DNA of 64,000 nt from Kineococcus aurantiacus (GTDB taxonomy: Bacteria > Actinomycetota > Actinomycetes > Actinomycetales > Kineococcaceae): contig NZ_JACCBB010000001.1 in the NCBI RefSeq assembly GCF_013409345.1, positions 3,410,001 through 3,474,000 of the forward strand. Reading direction: 5' to 3'. A model generated the notes under the pieces. That model was not told the origin of the DNA, ran no database searches, and saw only the letters and a program-made list of their open reading frames with translations. The first letter of the stretch is position 1, and each line of letters opens with the position of its first letter. The position numbers and the translations under genes are program-made. Below are positions 8,433 through 16,857 of this stretch, piece after piece.

Positions 8433-9623
8433 TCAGCCCCTGCGCCCGAGCCCGCGCCACCTCACCCCGCGCAGTCGGACCCCGCGCAGTCGCACCCCGC
8501 GCAGCGGCAGCCCGCGCCGCGGTGCCACCGGCAGGTCCGGGTCGGGACGGGCCCACGGCGTCGGGGCCAGCGCCTCGTCGTCGCTGGCGTCGAGGTCGAG
8601 GGCGCCCAGGCAGCGCCGCAGCGCGGTGACGACCGCGCCCGCCGTCTGCCGGTCGCGGGCCAGGGTGAACCGGGCGCCGGACTCCACCGCCGACAGGTGC
8701 TGCAGGTGCTCGCGCACCGCCTGCCGGCGCTCGGGGCCACCGTCGGAGGGGTGCTCGCGCAGCAGCCGGGCCAGGGCGTCGAGCACGGCCGCCGTGGGCC
8801 ACCGCAGCTCCGCCCCCAGCGCCACGGCCCGGTCCACGGGGGCCTGGACCTCCACGAGCAGCTCGCTGAGCTCCTCGACCCGCACCGCCAGGTTCTCCAG
8901 CGCGACCCCGCTGAGGTGCTGGTGCCGGGCCTCCTCCAGGTGGGGACGGGCACGCAGGTTGCCCCGCAGCGACTCCTCGGTCTCCTCCCGGCTGGCGCGC
9001 ACCGACTCCCGGACCGGGGCCACCGCGCGCAGCCGCTGCGCCCACTCCCGCGCCGGGGGCGGGTCGTCGTGGCGCAGGCCGGCGGCGAGGTCGTCGAGCT
9101 GGTCGGCCAGGACCGTCGCCAGCTCGTGCAGCGCCTGCGCCGAGCGGGCCAGCGGCACCGACGGCAGGGCGGCGTTCACGGCCACCGCGACGCACCCGCC
9201 CAGCAGGGTCAGCCCGCAGTACCCCAGCGCGTACTCGACGGGGTGCTGCGCCCCGGCCACCAGCACGAACAGGGAGACCGTCAGGACCCAGCTGCCCTGC
9301 CCGGCGAAGACCCGCCAGCCCGCCAGCAGGGTCGCGCAGAACACGACGAGAGGGATGACGAGCAGGTCCCGGCCCAGCACCTGCGCCAGCGCGAGCGCCA
9401 GCAGCGCCCCGCACAGGATCGCCGCGACCGCCCGCGCGGAGTTGCGCACCGAGCTGCGCACCGTCGACCAGGACCCCACGACGGCCCCCAGCGGGGCGAA
9501 GTAGGGGTAGGTGCCGGCGACGTCACCGGGCAGGTTCAGCGCCAGCAGCCAGGCCAGGGTGGCGGCGAGCGCGGTGCGCGCCGCCAGCCCCAGCCGCGGC
9601 CACCGGCCGAGGAACTGCTTCAC
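8433..9623 (-). CDS. FUSC/aromatic-acid-exporter-like membrane protein
   Basis: A 396-residue protein. The N-terminal half has six hydrophobic segments (for example ARTALAATLAWLLALNL and ILCGALLALALAQVLG), and the C-terminal half is a cytoplasmic helical region rich in Arg and Glu. This is the FUSC (fusaric acid resistance/ArAE) arrangement, normally an efflux pump component. The protein ends with a pentapeptide-like stretch (LRGVR repeated) from a 15-bp tandem DNA repeat. GTG at 9623 lies 8 nt after the alcohol dehydrogenase stop, and no SD is visible, so it probably depends on coupling. The substrate is unknown. Confidence 0.75.
   Translation of the reverse strand: MKQFLGRWPRLGLAARTALAATLAWLLALNLPGDVAGTYPYFAPLGAVVGSWSTVRSSVRNSARAVAAILCGALLALALAQVLGRDLLVIPLVVFCATLLAGWRVFAGQGSWVLTVSLFVLVAGAQHPVEYALGYCGLTLLGGCVAVAVNAALPSVPLARSAQALHELATVLADQLDDLAAGLRHDDPPPAREWAQRLRAVAPVRESVRASREETEESLRGNLRARPHLEEARHQHLSGVALENLAVRVEELSELLVEVQAPVDRAVALGAELRWPTAAVLDALARLLREHPSDGGPERRQAVREHLQHLSAVESGARFTLARDRQTAGAVVTALRRCLGALDLDASDDEALAPTPWARPDPDLPVAPRRGLPLRGVRLRGVRLRGVRWRGLGRRG
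8464..8523. repeat. 15-bp tandem repeat encoding a basic C-terminal tail
   Basis: ACCCCGCGCAGTCGG and close variants occur four times in a row at a 15-bp period, inside the 3' end of the FUSC-like gene. On the minus strand they encode LRGVR-type units. Confidence 0.75.
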
Positions 9624-9631
9624 GCGCGCGG

Positions 9632-10840
9632 TCAGGGTTTCAGGACCACCTTGATGCAGCCGTCCCGCTTGGCCTGGAACATCTCGTAGGCCTCGGGGGC
9701 GTCCTCCAGGGGGACCCGGTGGGTCGTGAGGTCGTCGATCCCCAGCGGGTCGGAGGGGTCCTCCACGAACGGCATGAGGTCGTCGACCCAGGTCTTGACG
9801 TTGCACTGCCCCATGCGCAGCTGGATCTGCTTGTCGAACATCGTCATCATCGGCATCGGGTCGGCCTCCCCGCCGTAGACCCCGGACAGCGAGACCGTCC
9901 CGCCGCGCCGGACGGCGTCGACGGCGGTCCGCACGGCCCACAGCCGGTCGATCCCGCCGGTCTCCATCACCTTCTGCGCCACGGCGTCCGGCAGCAGCCC
10001 GACGGCGGTCTGCGCGGCCTTGGCCACGACCCCCTCGGCCCCGCCGTGGGCCTCCATGCCGACGGCGTCCAGCACGGCGTCCGGTCCGCGGCCGTCGGTG
10101 CGCTCGCGCAGCCGGGTCGGGACGTCGGCGCCGGAGGGGTCGGTCAGGTCGATCGCGGTGACGCCGTTGCGGATCGCCATCTCCCGCCGCTCGGGCACGG
10201 GGTCCACCGCGATGACCTGGTACCCGCGCTGGCGGCCGATGCGGGCGGCGAACTGCCCCACCGGTCCCAGGCCCAGGACCGCGAGGGTCCCGCCCTCGGG
10301 GACGTCGGCGTACTGCACCCCCTGCCAGGCGGTCGGCAGGATGTCGGACAGGAACAGGTACCGCTCGTCCGGCGCCCCGCCGTCGCCCTCGCGGCCGACC
10401 TTGATGGGGTTGAAGTCGGCGTGCGGGACGCGCAGCAGCTCGGCCTGGCCGCCGGGCACCGACCCGTACAGCGAGGTGTACCCGAACAGGGCCGCACCGC
10501 TGCCCTTCTCGCGCACCTGCGTGGTCTCGCACTGCGTCGTCAGGCCGCGCTCGCACATCCAGCAGTGCCCGCAGGAGATCGTGAACGGGATGACGACGCG
10601 GTCGCCGGGGGCGAGGTTCGTGACCGCCGACCCGACCTCCTCGACGATCCCCATGGGTTCGTGCCCCAGCACGTCGCCCTCGGCCAGGTACGGGGCCAGC
10701 ACCTCGTACAGGTGCAGGTCCGAACCGCAGATCGCCGTGGAGGTGATGCGGACCACCGCGTCGGTGGGTTCGACGATCCGGGGGTCGGGGACGTCCTGCA
10801 CCGCCACGGACCGCTTGCCTTGCCACGTCAGGGCTCTCAC
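9632..10840 (-). CDS. Zinc-dependent alcohol dehydrogenase (class III-like family)
   Basis: A 402-residue medium-chain dehydrogenase. STAICGSDLHLYE and GHEPMGIVEEVG carry the catalytic zinc ligands, CGHCWMCERG...QC is the four-cysteine structural zinc loop, and LAVLGLGPVGQFAA is the NAD(P) Rossmann motif. Length and sequence resemble the glutathione-independent formaldehyde dehydrogenase-like group common in actinobacteria; the true alcohol substrate is not evident. AGGCAGGA lies about 9 nt before the GTG. It precedes the FUSC-like exporter by 8 nt, so the two are probably co-transcribed. Confidence 0.88.
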   Translation of the reverse strand: MRALTWQGKRSVAVQDVPDPRIVEPTDAVVRITSTAICGSDLHLYEVLAPYLAEGDVLGHEPMGIVEEVGSAVTNLAPGDRVVIPFTISCGHCWMCERGLTTQCETTQVREKGSGAALFGYTSLYGSVPGGQAELLRVPHADFNPIKVGREGDGGAPDERYLFLSDILPTAWQGVQYADVPEGGTLAVLGLGPVGQFAARIGRQRGYQVIAVDPVPERREMAIRNGVTAIDLTDPSGADVPTRLRERTDGRGPDAVLDAVGMEAHGGAEGVVAKAAQTAVGLLPDAVAQKVMETGGIDRLWAVRTAVDAVRRGGTVSLSGVYGGEADPMPMMTMFDKQIQLRMGQCNVKTWVDDLMPFVEDPSDPLGIDDLTTHRVPLEDAPEAYEMFQAKRDGCIKVVLKP

Positions 10841-10910
10841 GGGCGCGTCCTGCCTCTCGCCGGTCGGGGGGAACTCACGAGGGAACCCGCAGCGGGGCTC
10901 ACGGGGGAAC

Positions 10911-11795
10911 TCACAGCGGCGGCCCGACGACGCGGGCCAGGACGCGGCCCGCGGAGACCTTCGTCTCCACGGTGGGCTGCGGGGCGGTGGCCGGGCCGTC
11001 GAGCACGTCGCCGTCGGCGAACCGGAACTCGCTGCCGTGCCAGGGGCAGGTGATGGTCGTGCGCGGTCCCGTCCCCTTCACCTCGCCCTCGTGCAGCGAG
11101 GCCCCCAGGTGCGTGCAGGTGTCCGTCAAGGCCATGACCTCCCCGCCGCGGCGCAGCACACACAGCGGGGCGTCGCCGATCCACCGCTGCTGGGGGCGGC
11201 CCTCGGCGAGGTCGTCCAGCGGGCCGAGGTCACTGAACTCCTGGCCGTCGCCGGCGAGGTGGACGAGGTGCTCGGCGTGGTTGGCGCCGGCCGCCCAGCG
11301 GTAGGCCAGGTGCCCGCCCAGGGCGCCGGCCGCGCCCGCCACGGACGTGCCCGCGGTCCGCAGCAGCCGGCCGTGGCGGCGGGAGAACAGCGACGCCGTC
11401 CACAGCGCCGCCGCGACCGCGTTGCCCGCCGCGTGGACGATGGCGGTGCGCTGCTGGTCGGGGTGCAGGTCGACGTAGTCGGCCCAGCCGGCCAGGGCCG
11501 TCGGGGCGACGGAGGCCACGCTGACGGCGGCCAGGCCGCGGGCGGGCAGGTCCAGGGCCCGGCCGCCGGGCAGGAGGACCGACGCGGCGTCCAGCAGCAG
11601 CGCCGAGACGGACGTCCCGATGGGCAGCTGGGCCATGGCCGGGTGCAGGGGGTGCCCGGCGGGGCGGCCGTGGAGCAGGCCGCGCACGGCACCTCCGGGC
11701 AGCAGCCGGTCCGCGACGTCCTTGGCGAACCCGGCGACCGGGTCCAGGGCCGCCCACCGCGAGGGGGCGTCGAAGAGCGAGCTCAGCAGGGGCAT
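10911..11795 (-). CDS. Rieske [2Fe-2S] protein with DUF2231-type membrane domain
   Basis: A 294-residue protein. Residues ~45-185 are a membrane domain of DUF2231 type, starting HPLHPAMAQLPIG. Residues ~195-290 are a Rieske domain with both cluster motifs, CTHLGASLHEG and CPWHGSEF, so two Cys and two His are in place. It probably transfers electrons at the membrane; the partner oxidoreductase is not evident. It is divergent from the P450 gene and 70 nt upstream of the dehydrogenase on the same strand. That gap holds two copies of a GTGAGTTCCCCC-like element. Confidence 0.87.
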   Translation of the reverse strand: MPLLSSLFDAPSRWAALDPVAGFAKDVADRLLPGGAVRGLLHGRPAGHPLHPAMAQLPIGTSVSALLLDAASVLLPGGRALDLPARGLAAVSVASVAPTALAGWADYVDLHPDQQRTAIVHAAGNAVAAALWTASLFSRRHGRLLRTAGTSVAGAAGALGGHLAYRWAAGANHAEHLVHLAGDGQEFSDLGPLDDLAEGRPQQRWIGDAPLCVLRRGGEVMALTDTCTHLGASLHEGEVKGTGPRTTITCPWHGSEFRFADGDVLDGPATAPQPTVETKVSAGRVLARVVGPPL

Positions 11796-11859
11796 GGGTC
11801 CGTGCTACGCCGGTCCGCCGCCTCGCGCGCGCCGAAACCGCGTGTGAGGACCGCCACGC

Positions 11860-13212
11860 TTGAGCACCGCGCTGCGGGGTTTCGTCGTCCGGGGGCGGGG
11901 TAGTGCGGAACTCGTGCGACCCGAACTGGTGTTCAGCCTGCTGCTGCGGGGCTTCGACGGGCTGCCCCGGCTGCGGCCCGCGCCGCTGCCGGCGCGGCTG
12001 CTGGGCCGGCGCGCGGTGCTGCTGCGCGGCCCGGAGGGGGTCCGCACGTTCTACGACTCCTCCCGCACGTCCCGCACCGGTGCGGTGCCGGCGGTCCTGA
12101 GCGACGTCCTGTTCGGCCGCGGCGCCGTCCACGGCCTCGACGACGCCGAGCACCGGGTGCGCAAGGAGCTGTTCACGACCGTGCTGGCCCCCGAGCGGGT
12201 CGACGGGCTCGTGACCGCCGCCGCGCAGGAGTGGGACCGCGCCGCGGCGCGCTGGCGCTCGGGGCCGCCCGTGGTGCTCTTCGACGAGGCCGTGGGCGTG
12301 CTGGGCCGGGCCGTGCTGCGCTGGTCCGGCGTGCGCGGTGACCACGATCACCACGGGGAGCGTGACGAGCGCACCACGACCCGCCGCGCCCACGACCTGG
12401 CGACGATCGTCGACGGGTTCGGCTCGGCCGGGCCCCGCCACCTGCGTGCCCGCGCCGCCCGCCACCGCTGCGAGCGGTGGGCCCGCGCCGCGGTCCGCGA
12501 CACCCGCGCCGGCCGGCTCACCCCGCCCGCGGGCTCGGCGCTGGAGGAGGTCAGCCGGTACCGCGGCCCCGGCGGCGACGTCCTCGACGAGCGCCTGGCC
12601 GCCGTGGAGCTGCTCAACGTGCTGCGCCCCACGGTCGCTGTGGCGTGGCTGGTCACCCAAGCCGCCGTCGCCCTGCACGACGACCCCGGCTGGCGCGACC
12701 TGGTGCGCGACGCCCCGCCGGAGCGGGCGCAGGAGCTGGCCGTCGCCGTCGCCCACGAGGTGCGCCGCCGCCACCCGTTCGTCCCGGCCCTCGCGGCCCG
12801 CGCGCGCCGGGGCACGGAGGTGGGCGGCGTGCGGCTGCGCGCCGGGGACCGCCTCGTGCTGGACGTCGTCGGGACCCACCGCGACCCCGCGCAGTGGCCC
12901 GACCCCGAGCTGTTCGACCCGGGGCGGTTCGCGGGGCAGGGCGAGTGCCCGGTCTCGCACGCCTTCGCCCCGCAGGGCGCCGGTGACGCGCGCACGGGGC
13001 ACCGCTGCCCCGGCGAGCCGGCGACGGTGCGGTTGCTCGCGCAGGCCGTGCGGGTGCTGTGCCACGAGGACCTCCGGTTCCCCCCGCAGGACCTGCGCGC
13101 GCCGGCCCGTCCGGTGCCGTCGCGCCCGGCGAGCGGAGTGGTGCTGGACGTCGGCCCACGGACGGGGCCGACGAGGACGCGGACGGACGAGCGCAGGAGG
13201 GTGCGGGCATGA
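11860..13212 (+). CDS. CYP152-type cytochrome P450 (fatty-acid peroxygenase family)
   Basis: A P450 of about 450 residues. The heme-binding site is GHRCPGE with Cys near residue 383, and the I-helix reads LLNVLRPTVAVAWLVTQAA. The Arg-Pro pair (about 256-257) replacing the usual acid-alcohol pair is the mark of CYP152 peroxygenases, which use H2O2 directly to hydroxylate or decarboxylate fatty acids. A redox partner would then not be needed. The TTG at 11860 is weakly supported (GAGG about 12 nt upstream); GTG at 11914 is an alternative. The stop overlaps the next ATG (ATGA), so an epimerase-like protein is co-translated. Confidence 0.87.
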   Translation: MSTALRGFVVRGRGSAELVRPELVFSLLLRGFDGLPRLRPAPLPARLLGRRAVLLRGPEGVRTFYDSSRTSRTGAVPAVLSDVLFGRGAVHGLDDAEHRVRKELFTTVLAPERVDGLVTAAAQEWDRAAARWRSGPPVVLFDEAVGVLGRAVLRWSGVRGDHDHHGERDERTTTRRAHDLATIVDGFGSAGPRHLRARAARHRCERWARAAVRDTRAGRLTPPAGSALEEVSRYRGPGGDVLDERLAAVELLNVLRPTVAVAWLVTQAAVALHDDPGWRDLVRDAPPERAQELAVAVAHEVRRRHPFVPALAARARRGTEVGGVRLRAGDRLVLDVVGTHRDPAQWPDPELFDPGRFAGQGECPVSHAFAPQGAGDARTGHRCPGEPATVRLLAQAVRVLCHEDLRFPPQDLRAPARPVPSRPASGVVLDVGPRTGPTRTRTDERRRVRA

Positions 13213-14252
13213 AGGTCGCCATCACGGGGGCGTCGGGCAACGTGGGGACGGCGCTGCTGCGCCGCCTCGCCGCCGACGGGGTCGAGGTCGTCGGGATCTG
13301 CCGGCGGCTGCCCGAACCGGTCGGGGTCTACGCCGACGTGCGGTGGGAGTCGCTCGACGTCGCGGGACCGGGGGCGGTGGACCGGCTGGCGCAGGTCTTC
13401 GCCGGGGTCGACGCCGTCGTGCACACCGCGTGGCTGATCCAGCCGGCCCGGGACCCGCAGGAGCTGACCCGGGTGAACGTCAGCGGCACCCGCAACGTCG
13501 TGCAGGCCGCGCTGCGGGCCGGGGTGCCGCACCTGGTGCACCTGTCCTCGGTGGGGGCGTACGCGACGCACCCGATCGGCGGCGGGCGGGTCGACGAGAG
13601 CTGGCCCGCGGCGGGCATCACCCCCTCGCAGTACTCCCGGGAGAAGGCCACCGTCGAGGCCCGCCTCGACGAGGTCGAGCGCGACCACCCCGAGCTCGTC
13701 GTCACGCGGGTCCGCCCGGCGCTGGTCTTCCAGCGCGACTCCGGCAGCGAGATCGCCCGGTACTTCCTGGGGGCCCTGGTGCCCACGCGGCTGCTGCGGC
13801 GCGTGCCGCTGCCCGTGCTGCCGGTGCCGCAGCGCCTGCGGTTCCAGGTCGTCCACGCCGACGACCTGGCCGACGCCCTGGCGCGGATCCTGGACGTGGT
13901 GCCCGGCGGGGCGTTCAACGTCGCCGACGAGCCGCTGCTGACGGGGCGGGACCTGGCGCTGGCGCTGAACGCCGCGCGGTTCCGCGGGGTGGACCGCCGG
14001 CTCGTGCGCGCGCTCGCGGCCCTGACGTACCACGCGCGCCTGCACCCCGTGCAGCCCGGCTGGCTGGACCTGGGGTACGGGGTGCCGGTCATGGACACCA
14101 CCCGCGCCCGCGAGGTGCTGGGCTGGCGCCCGGCTCACGCGGCGCGCGACGTCCTGGTGGAGCTGGTCGAGGGGATGCGCGACCACGCGGGGACGCCCTC
14201 GGCGGCCTTGCGGCGGCGGACGGGGCTGGTGACGTCCCGCACGGGGACGTGA
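13209..14252 (+). CDS. NAD-dependent epimerase/dehydratase family protein
   Basis: A 347-residue extended SDR. GASGNVG at residues 7-13 binds the dinucleotide, VVHTAW follows the fourth strand, and a YSREK motif sits at the catalytic Tyr/Lys position. The substrate cannot be read from sequence: sugar nucleotides, lipids or quinols are all possible. It is coupled to the CYP152 gene by a 4-nt overlap, which suggests one pathway. The 3' 118 nt overlap the sigma-factor gene on the opposite strand, an unusually long tail-to-tail overlap. Confidence 0.82.
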   Translation: MKVAITGASGNVGTALLRRLAADGVEVVGICRRLPEPVGVYADVRWESLDVAGPGAVDRLAQVFAGVDAVVHTAWLIQPARDPQELTRVNVSGTRNVVQAALRAGVPHLVHLSSVGAYATHPIGGGRVDESWPAAGITPSQYSREKATVEARLDEVERDHPELVVTRVRPALVFQRDSGSEIARYFLGALVPTRLLRRVPLPVLPVPQRLRFQVVHADDLADALARILDVVPGGAFNVADEPLLTGRDLALALNAARFRGVDRRLVRALAALTYHARLHPVQPGWLDLGYGVPVMDTTRAREVLGWRPAHAARDVLVELVEGMRDHAGTPSAALRRRTGLVTSRTGT

Positions 14253-14881
14253 ACGCCGAGCTCGGCGCGCAGCCGGGTCATGATCCCCGCCAGCAGGCGG
14301 GAGACCTGCATCTGGCTGATGCCGAGATCACCGGCGATCTCGGCCTGCGTGGCCTCGGCGTAGAACCTCAGGTGCAGGATGCGGCGCTCGCGGTCGCTGA
14401 GCCGGGCCACGGCCCCGCGCAGCGACAGGAGGTCGTCGATGCGGGCCCCGGTGTCCTCGTCGGTGGCGACGTCGTGGCGGGGGACGTCCAGGGACAGCGC
14501 GGAGTAGGCGTGGGTGGCGCGGTGGGCCTCGCGCAGCTCGGCGACCGTCGCGTCGAGCCGGGCGGCGAGCTCCTCCTCCGACAGCCCGGTGGTGTCCTCG
14601 TGGATCATCCGGGTGCGCAGTTCCTGCAGACGGCGCGGCGGCCGCACGCACCACCCGTGGTCCCGGAACCAGCGGCGCAGCTCGCCGGTGATGGTGGGGG
14701 TGGCGAAGGCGCCGAACTCGTGCCCGGCCTCGGGGTCGAACCGTTCGGCGGCCTTCACCAGGCCGAGGCGGGCGACCTGCTCGAGGTCCTCGTCGGGGAT
14801 CCCGCGGTGGCGGTAGCGCCAGGCCAGCCCGCGGGCCAGGTCCAGGTGCTCGTGGATCAGCTGTTCCCGGGTGTCGAACAT
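14135..14881 (-). CDS. SigB/SigF-class RNA polymerase sigma factor
   Basis: A 248-residue group 3 sigma factor. Region 2 is present (HLDLARGLAWRYRHRG, EDLEQVARLGLVKAAERFDP, GHEFGAFATPTITGELRR), then region 3, and a region 4 helix-turn-helix (ATQAEIAGDLGISQMQVSRLL). Factors of this class are usually held by an anti-sigma kinase and freed through a STAS protein. GAGGAGA lies 7 nt before the ATG. After LRAELGV, where relatives normally stop, about 40 extra residues run antisense to the epimerase gene. No anti-sigma gene is adjacent; candidates elsewhere in the window are inference. Confidence 0.9.
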   Translation of the reverse strand: MFDTREQLIHEHLDLARGLAWRYRHRGIPDEDLEQVARLGLVKAAERFDPEAGHEFGAFATPTITGELRRWFRDHGWCVRPPRRLQELRTRMIHEDTTGLSEEELAARLDATVAELREAHRATHAYSALSLDVPRHDVATDEDTGARIDDLLSLRGAVARLSDRERRILHLRFYAEATQAEIAGDLGISQMQVSRLLAGIMTRLRAELGVHVPVRDVTSPVRRRKAAEGVPAWSRIPSTSSTRTSRAA

Positions 14882-14981
14882 GCAGGGTCTCCTCGAGAGT
14901 GCGTCGGGTCCTCCCGGGCGACGCTGCTGCACCCGTCGGGCCTCACTCCAACACCGACCCGGGGGGTCGGCAACCGGGAGG

Positions 14982-15938
14982 TCAGCGCGAGTAGTCGCGT
15001 GCCGTGGACGTGCGCTGGGCCTCCTCCAGCGCCGCGAAACGGGCCTCGGCGTGCGGGGGCAGGACGCGCCGTTCCCGCACGAGCCAGGGCAGCCCGGCGA
15101 CCGCGTCGAGCACCCCGAGGGCGCTGGTGCGGTCGCGCGGCAGCGACGTCAGCAGGTCCCGCGTGCGCCGGGCCGCGGCCGGTAGTGGACGGCGCAACCA
15201 CGTGAACCACAGGGTGTTGCGGATGCCGTTGCGGCGCCGGCGCGTCGACTCGCGCAGCACCGACGCCTGGTGGTGGACCTGCAGGTCCTCCACGTAGCAC
15301 AGCTCCCACCCCCGCGCGGCCAGGTCGGCGGCCAGCAGTTCCTCCTCCCCGCCCAGCCACAGCCGCTTGGAGAAACCCCCGACCTCCAGGAAGGCGCTGC
15401 GGCGCACCACGGACGCGCCGGCGAGGAAACTGCCGAGCGCGGGGCCGGGCAGGCCGGGTGCGCCGCGCACGGGGGAGTCGCGCAGCTCGGCGACGATGTC
15501 GTCCTCGACCCCGCCGGGTTCGACGAGGATCCGGGCGGTGAGCACGGCGACCCGGTCGTCGGCGTCGAGGAGGTCGGCCGCGCGGGCCAGCGAGCCGGGG
15601 TCCCACCAGGTGTCGTCGTCGCAGAACGCCACGTAGGGCGTGCGGGCCGAGGCGACGCCGGTGTTGCGGGCGACCGCCCCCTGGTTCTCCGGCAGGACGA
15701 CGACGTCGAGCCGGTCCCCGCGGGCGGTGCCGCGGGGGTGCTCGGCGCGCAGCGCGTCGGCCGTGCCGTCCGTCGAGGCGTTGTCGAGGACGATGACGCG
15801 CGGCCGCTCGGGCAGTTCCAGCAGGCGGCGCACCGCGAGCAGGGCCTCCTCGCGCCGCTGCCAGGTGATGAGGACGACGCTCACCCGGTCGTCCTCGCGC
15901 GCCTGCTCGTGCTGCTGCTCGTGCTGCTGCTCAGCCAC
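14982..15938 (-). CDS. Family 2 glycosyltransferase
   Basis: A 318-residue GT-A enzyme. RVSVVLITWQRR and VIVLDNASTDGT begin the fold, CDDDTWW holds the DDD metal site, and LGGEEELLAADLAARGW is the acceptor-side acidic motif. The N-terminus is a Gln/Glu/His-rich tail (QQHEQ twice) from a short DNA repeat. The GTG start overlaps the previous stop by 8 nt, and GAGGAGAGG lies 12 nt upstream. It is the second gene of a pair with a paralogous GT2, both likely adding sugars to the same surface glycan. Confidence 0.85.
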   Translation of the reverse strand: MAEQQHEQQHEQAREDDRVSVVLITWQRREEALLAVRRLLELPERPRVIVLDNASTDGTADALRAEHPRGTARGDRLDVVVLPENQGAVARNTGVASARTPYVAFCDDDTWWDPGSLARAADLLDADDRVAVLTARILVEPGGVEDDIVAELRDSPVRGAPGLPGPALGSFLAGASVVRRSAFLEVGGFSKRLWLGGEEELLAADLAARGWELCYVEDLQVHHQASVLRESTRRRRNGIRNTLWFTWLRRPLPAAARRTRDLLTSLPRDRTSALGVLDAVAGLPWLVRERRVLPPHAEARFAALEEAQRTSTARDYSR

Positions 15939-16803
15939 GGACGGCCAGCCTCTCCTCGACGACGGGGGAGGTCCCGCGGCGCTGGCGCAGCGCCGCCGGG
16001 ACCCGGGGGACCGCGGCCAGCGCGCCGCGCCGCGCCTCGCCCCCGGCCAGGAACGAGCCGACGGTGCTGCGCGCCGCGACCCGCAACGGCCGGCGCATCC
16101 AGGCCGTCAGCAGGGCGTTGCGCTGCAGCAGTTCCCGCCGCTGCTGCGCGGTGCCGCGGCTGGGGGAGGGGTGGTGGTGGGCCACGACGTCGTCGACGTA
16201 GGCCAGCCCCCAGCCGGCGGCGAGCAGGTCGTAGGTGACGCGCTCCTCCTCCCCGCCGAAGTGCACGACGCGGTCGAAACCCCCGGTGGCCAGGAAGGCG
16301 TCGCGGCGCACGACGGTCGCGCACGCCACGAAACCCGTGACGTGCGGGCCGGGCAGGTCCGGGGCGCGGCCCCACGGCGCCGAGGCCATGTCCAGGCACA
16401 CCGGGTCCAGCTCCTCGGCCGGTCCCACCAGGGTCCGCGCGGCCAGCACCGCCAGCCGCGGGTGCTCGGCGAACAGCTGCTCGGCCCGCTGCAGGGAACC
16501 GGGGGCCCACCAGGAGTCGTCGTCGGCGAAGGCGACGACCTCGGTGCGGGCCGCCGCGACCCCGAGGTTGCGGGCGGTCGCCCCCAGGTTCTGCCCCGGC
16601 CGCAGCGTGCGCAGCCCCGGTTCGCCCGCGGCCCGCCGCCGGGCGGCCTCGGCGGCCAGCACCGCGGGGGTGTCGTCGGTCGAGCCGTTGTCCACGACGA
16701 CGACCTCCGCGGCGTGCCGGGGGAGGGTGACCCGCAGGTCGGCCGCCCGGTCTCGGGTCGCCACGACGACGGTGGCGCCGGGGGCGCGCTCGGGAGCAGG
16801 CAT
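15931..16803 (-). CDS. Family 2 glycosyltransferase (paralogue of the next gene)
   Basis: A 290-residue GT2 with ATVVVATRDR, VVVVDNGSTDDT, ADDDSWW (DDD site) and FGGEEERVTYDLLAAGW. It shares these motifs and overall layout with the gene downstream, so the pair probably arose by duplication. A TACGGT box 7 nt before the ATG suggests a leaderless transcript. It is divergent from a UDP-glucuronate decarboxylase gene 54 bp away; shared use of the product, UDP-xylose, is a reasonable inference. Confidence 0.85.
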   Translation of the reverse strand: MPAPERAPGATVVVATRDRAADLRVTLPRHAAEVVVVDNGSTDDTPAVLAAEAARRRAAGEPGLRTLRPGQNLGATARNLGVAAARTEVVAFADDDSWWAPGSLQRAEQLFAEHPRLAVLAARTLVGPAEELDPVCLDMASAPWGRAPDLPGPHVTGFVACATVVRRDAFLATGGFDRVVHFGGEEERVTYDLLAAGWGLAYVDDVVAHHHPSPSRGTAQQRRELLQRNALLTAWMRRPLRVAARSTVGSFLAGGEARRGALAAVPRVPAALRQRRGTSPVVEERLAVRG

Positions 16804-16810
16804 GGGCGCG

Positions 16811-16816
16811 ACCGTA
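16811..16816 (-). promoter_or_regulatory. Putative -10 box for the GT2 pair (leaderless)
   Basis: TACGGT on the minus strand ends 7 nt before the ATG at 16803, placing transcription start on the start codon. The -35 region is weak. Confidence 0.4.
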
Positions 16817-16857
16817 CCGACGCGCGGGAGCACCCGCTCGGTGGTTCCATCGGGGAC

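Noticed and set aside
5980-9414. A 1144-residue minus-strand open frame across the GGDEF and FUSC-like genes
   Set aside because: It is a shadow frame kept open by high GC. Its composition is Gly/Arg/Gln/His noise, and both real genes have full domain motifs.
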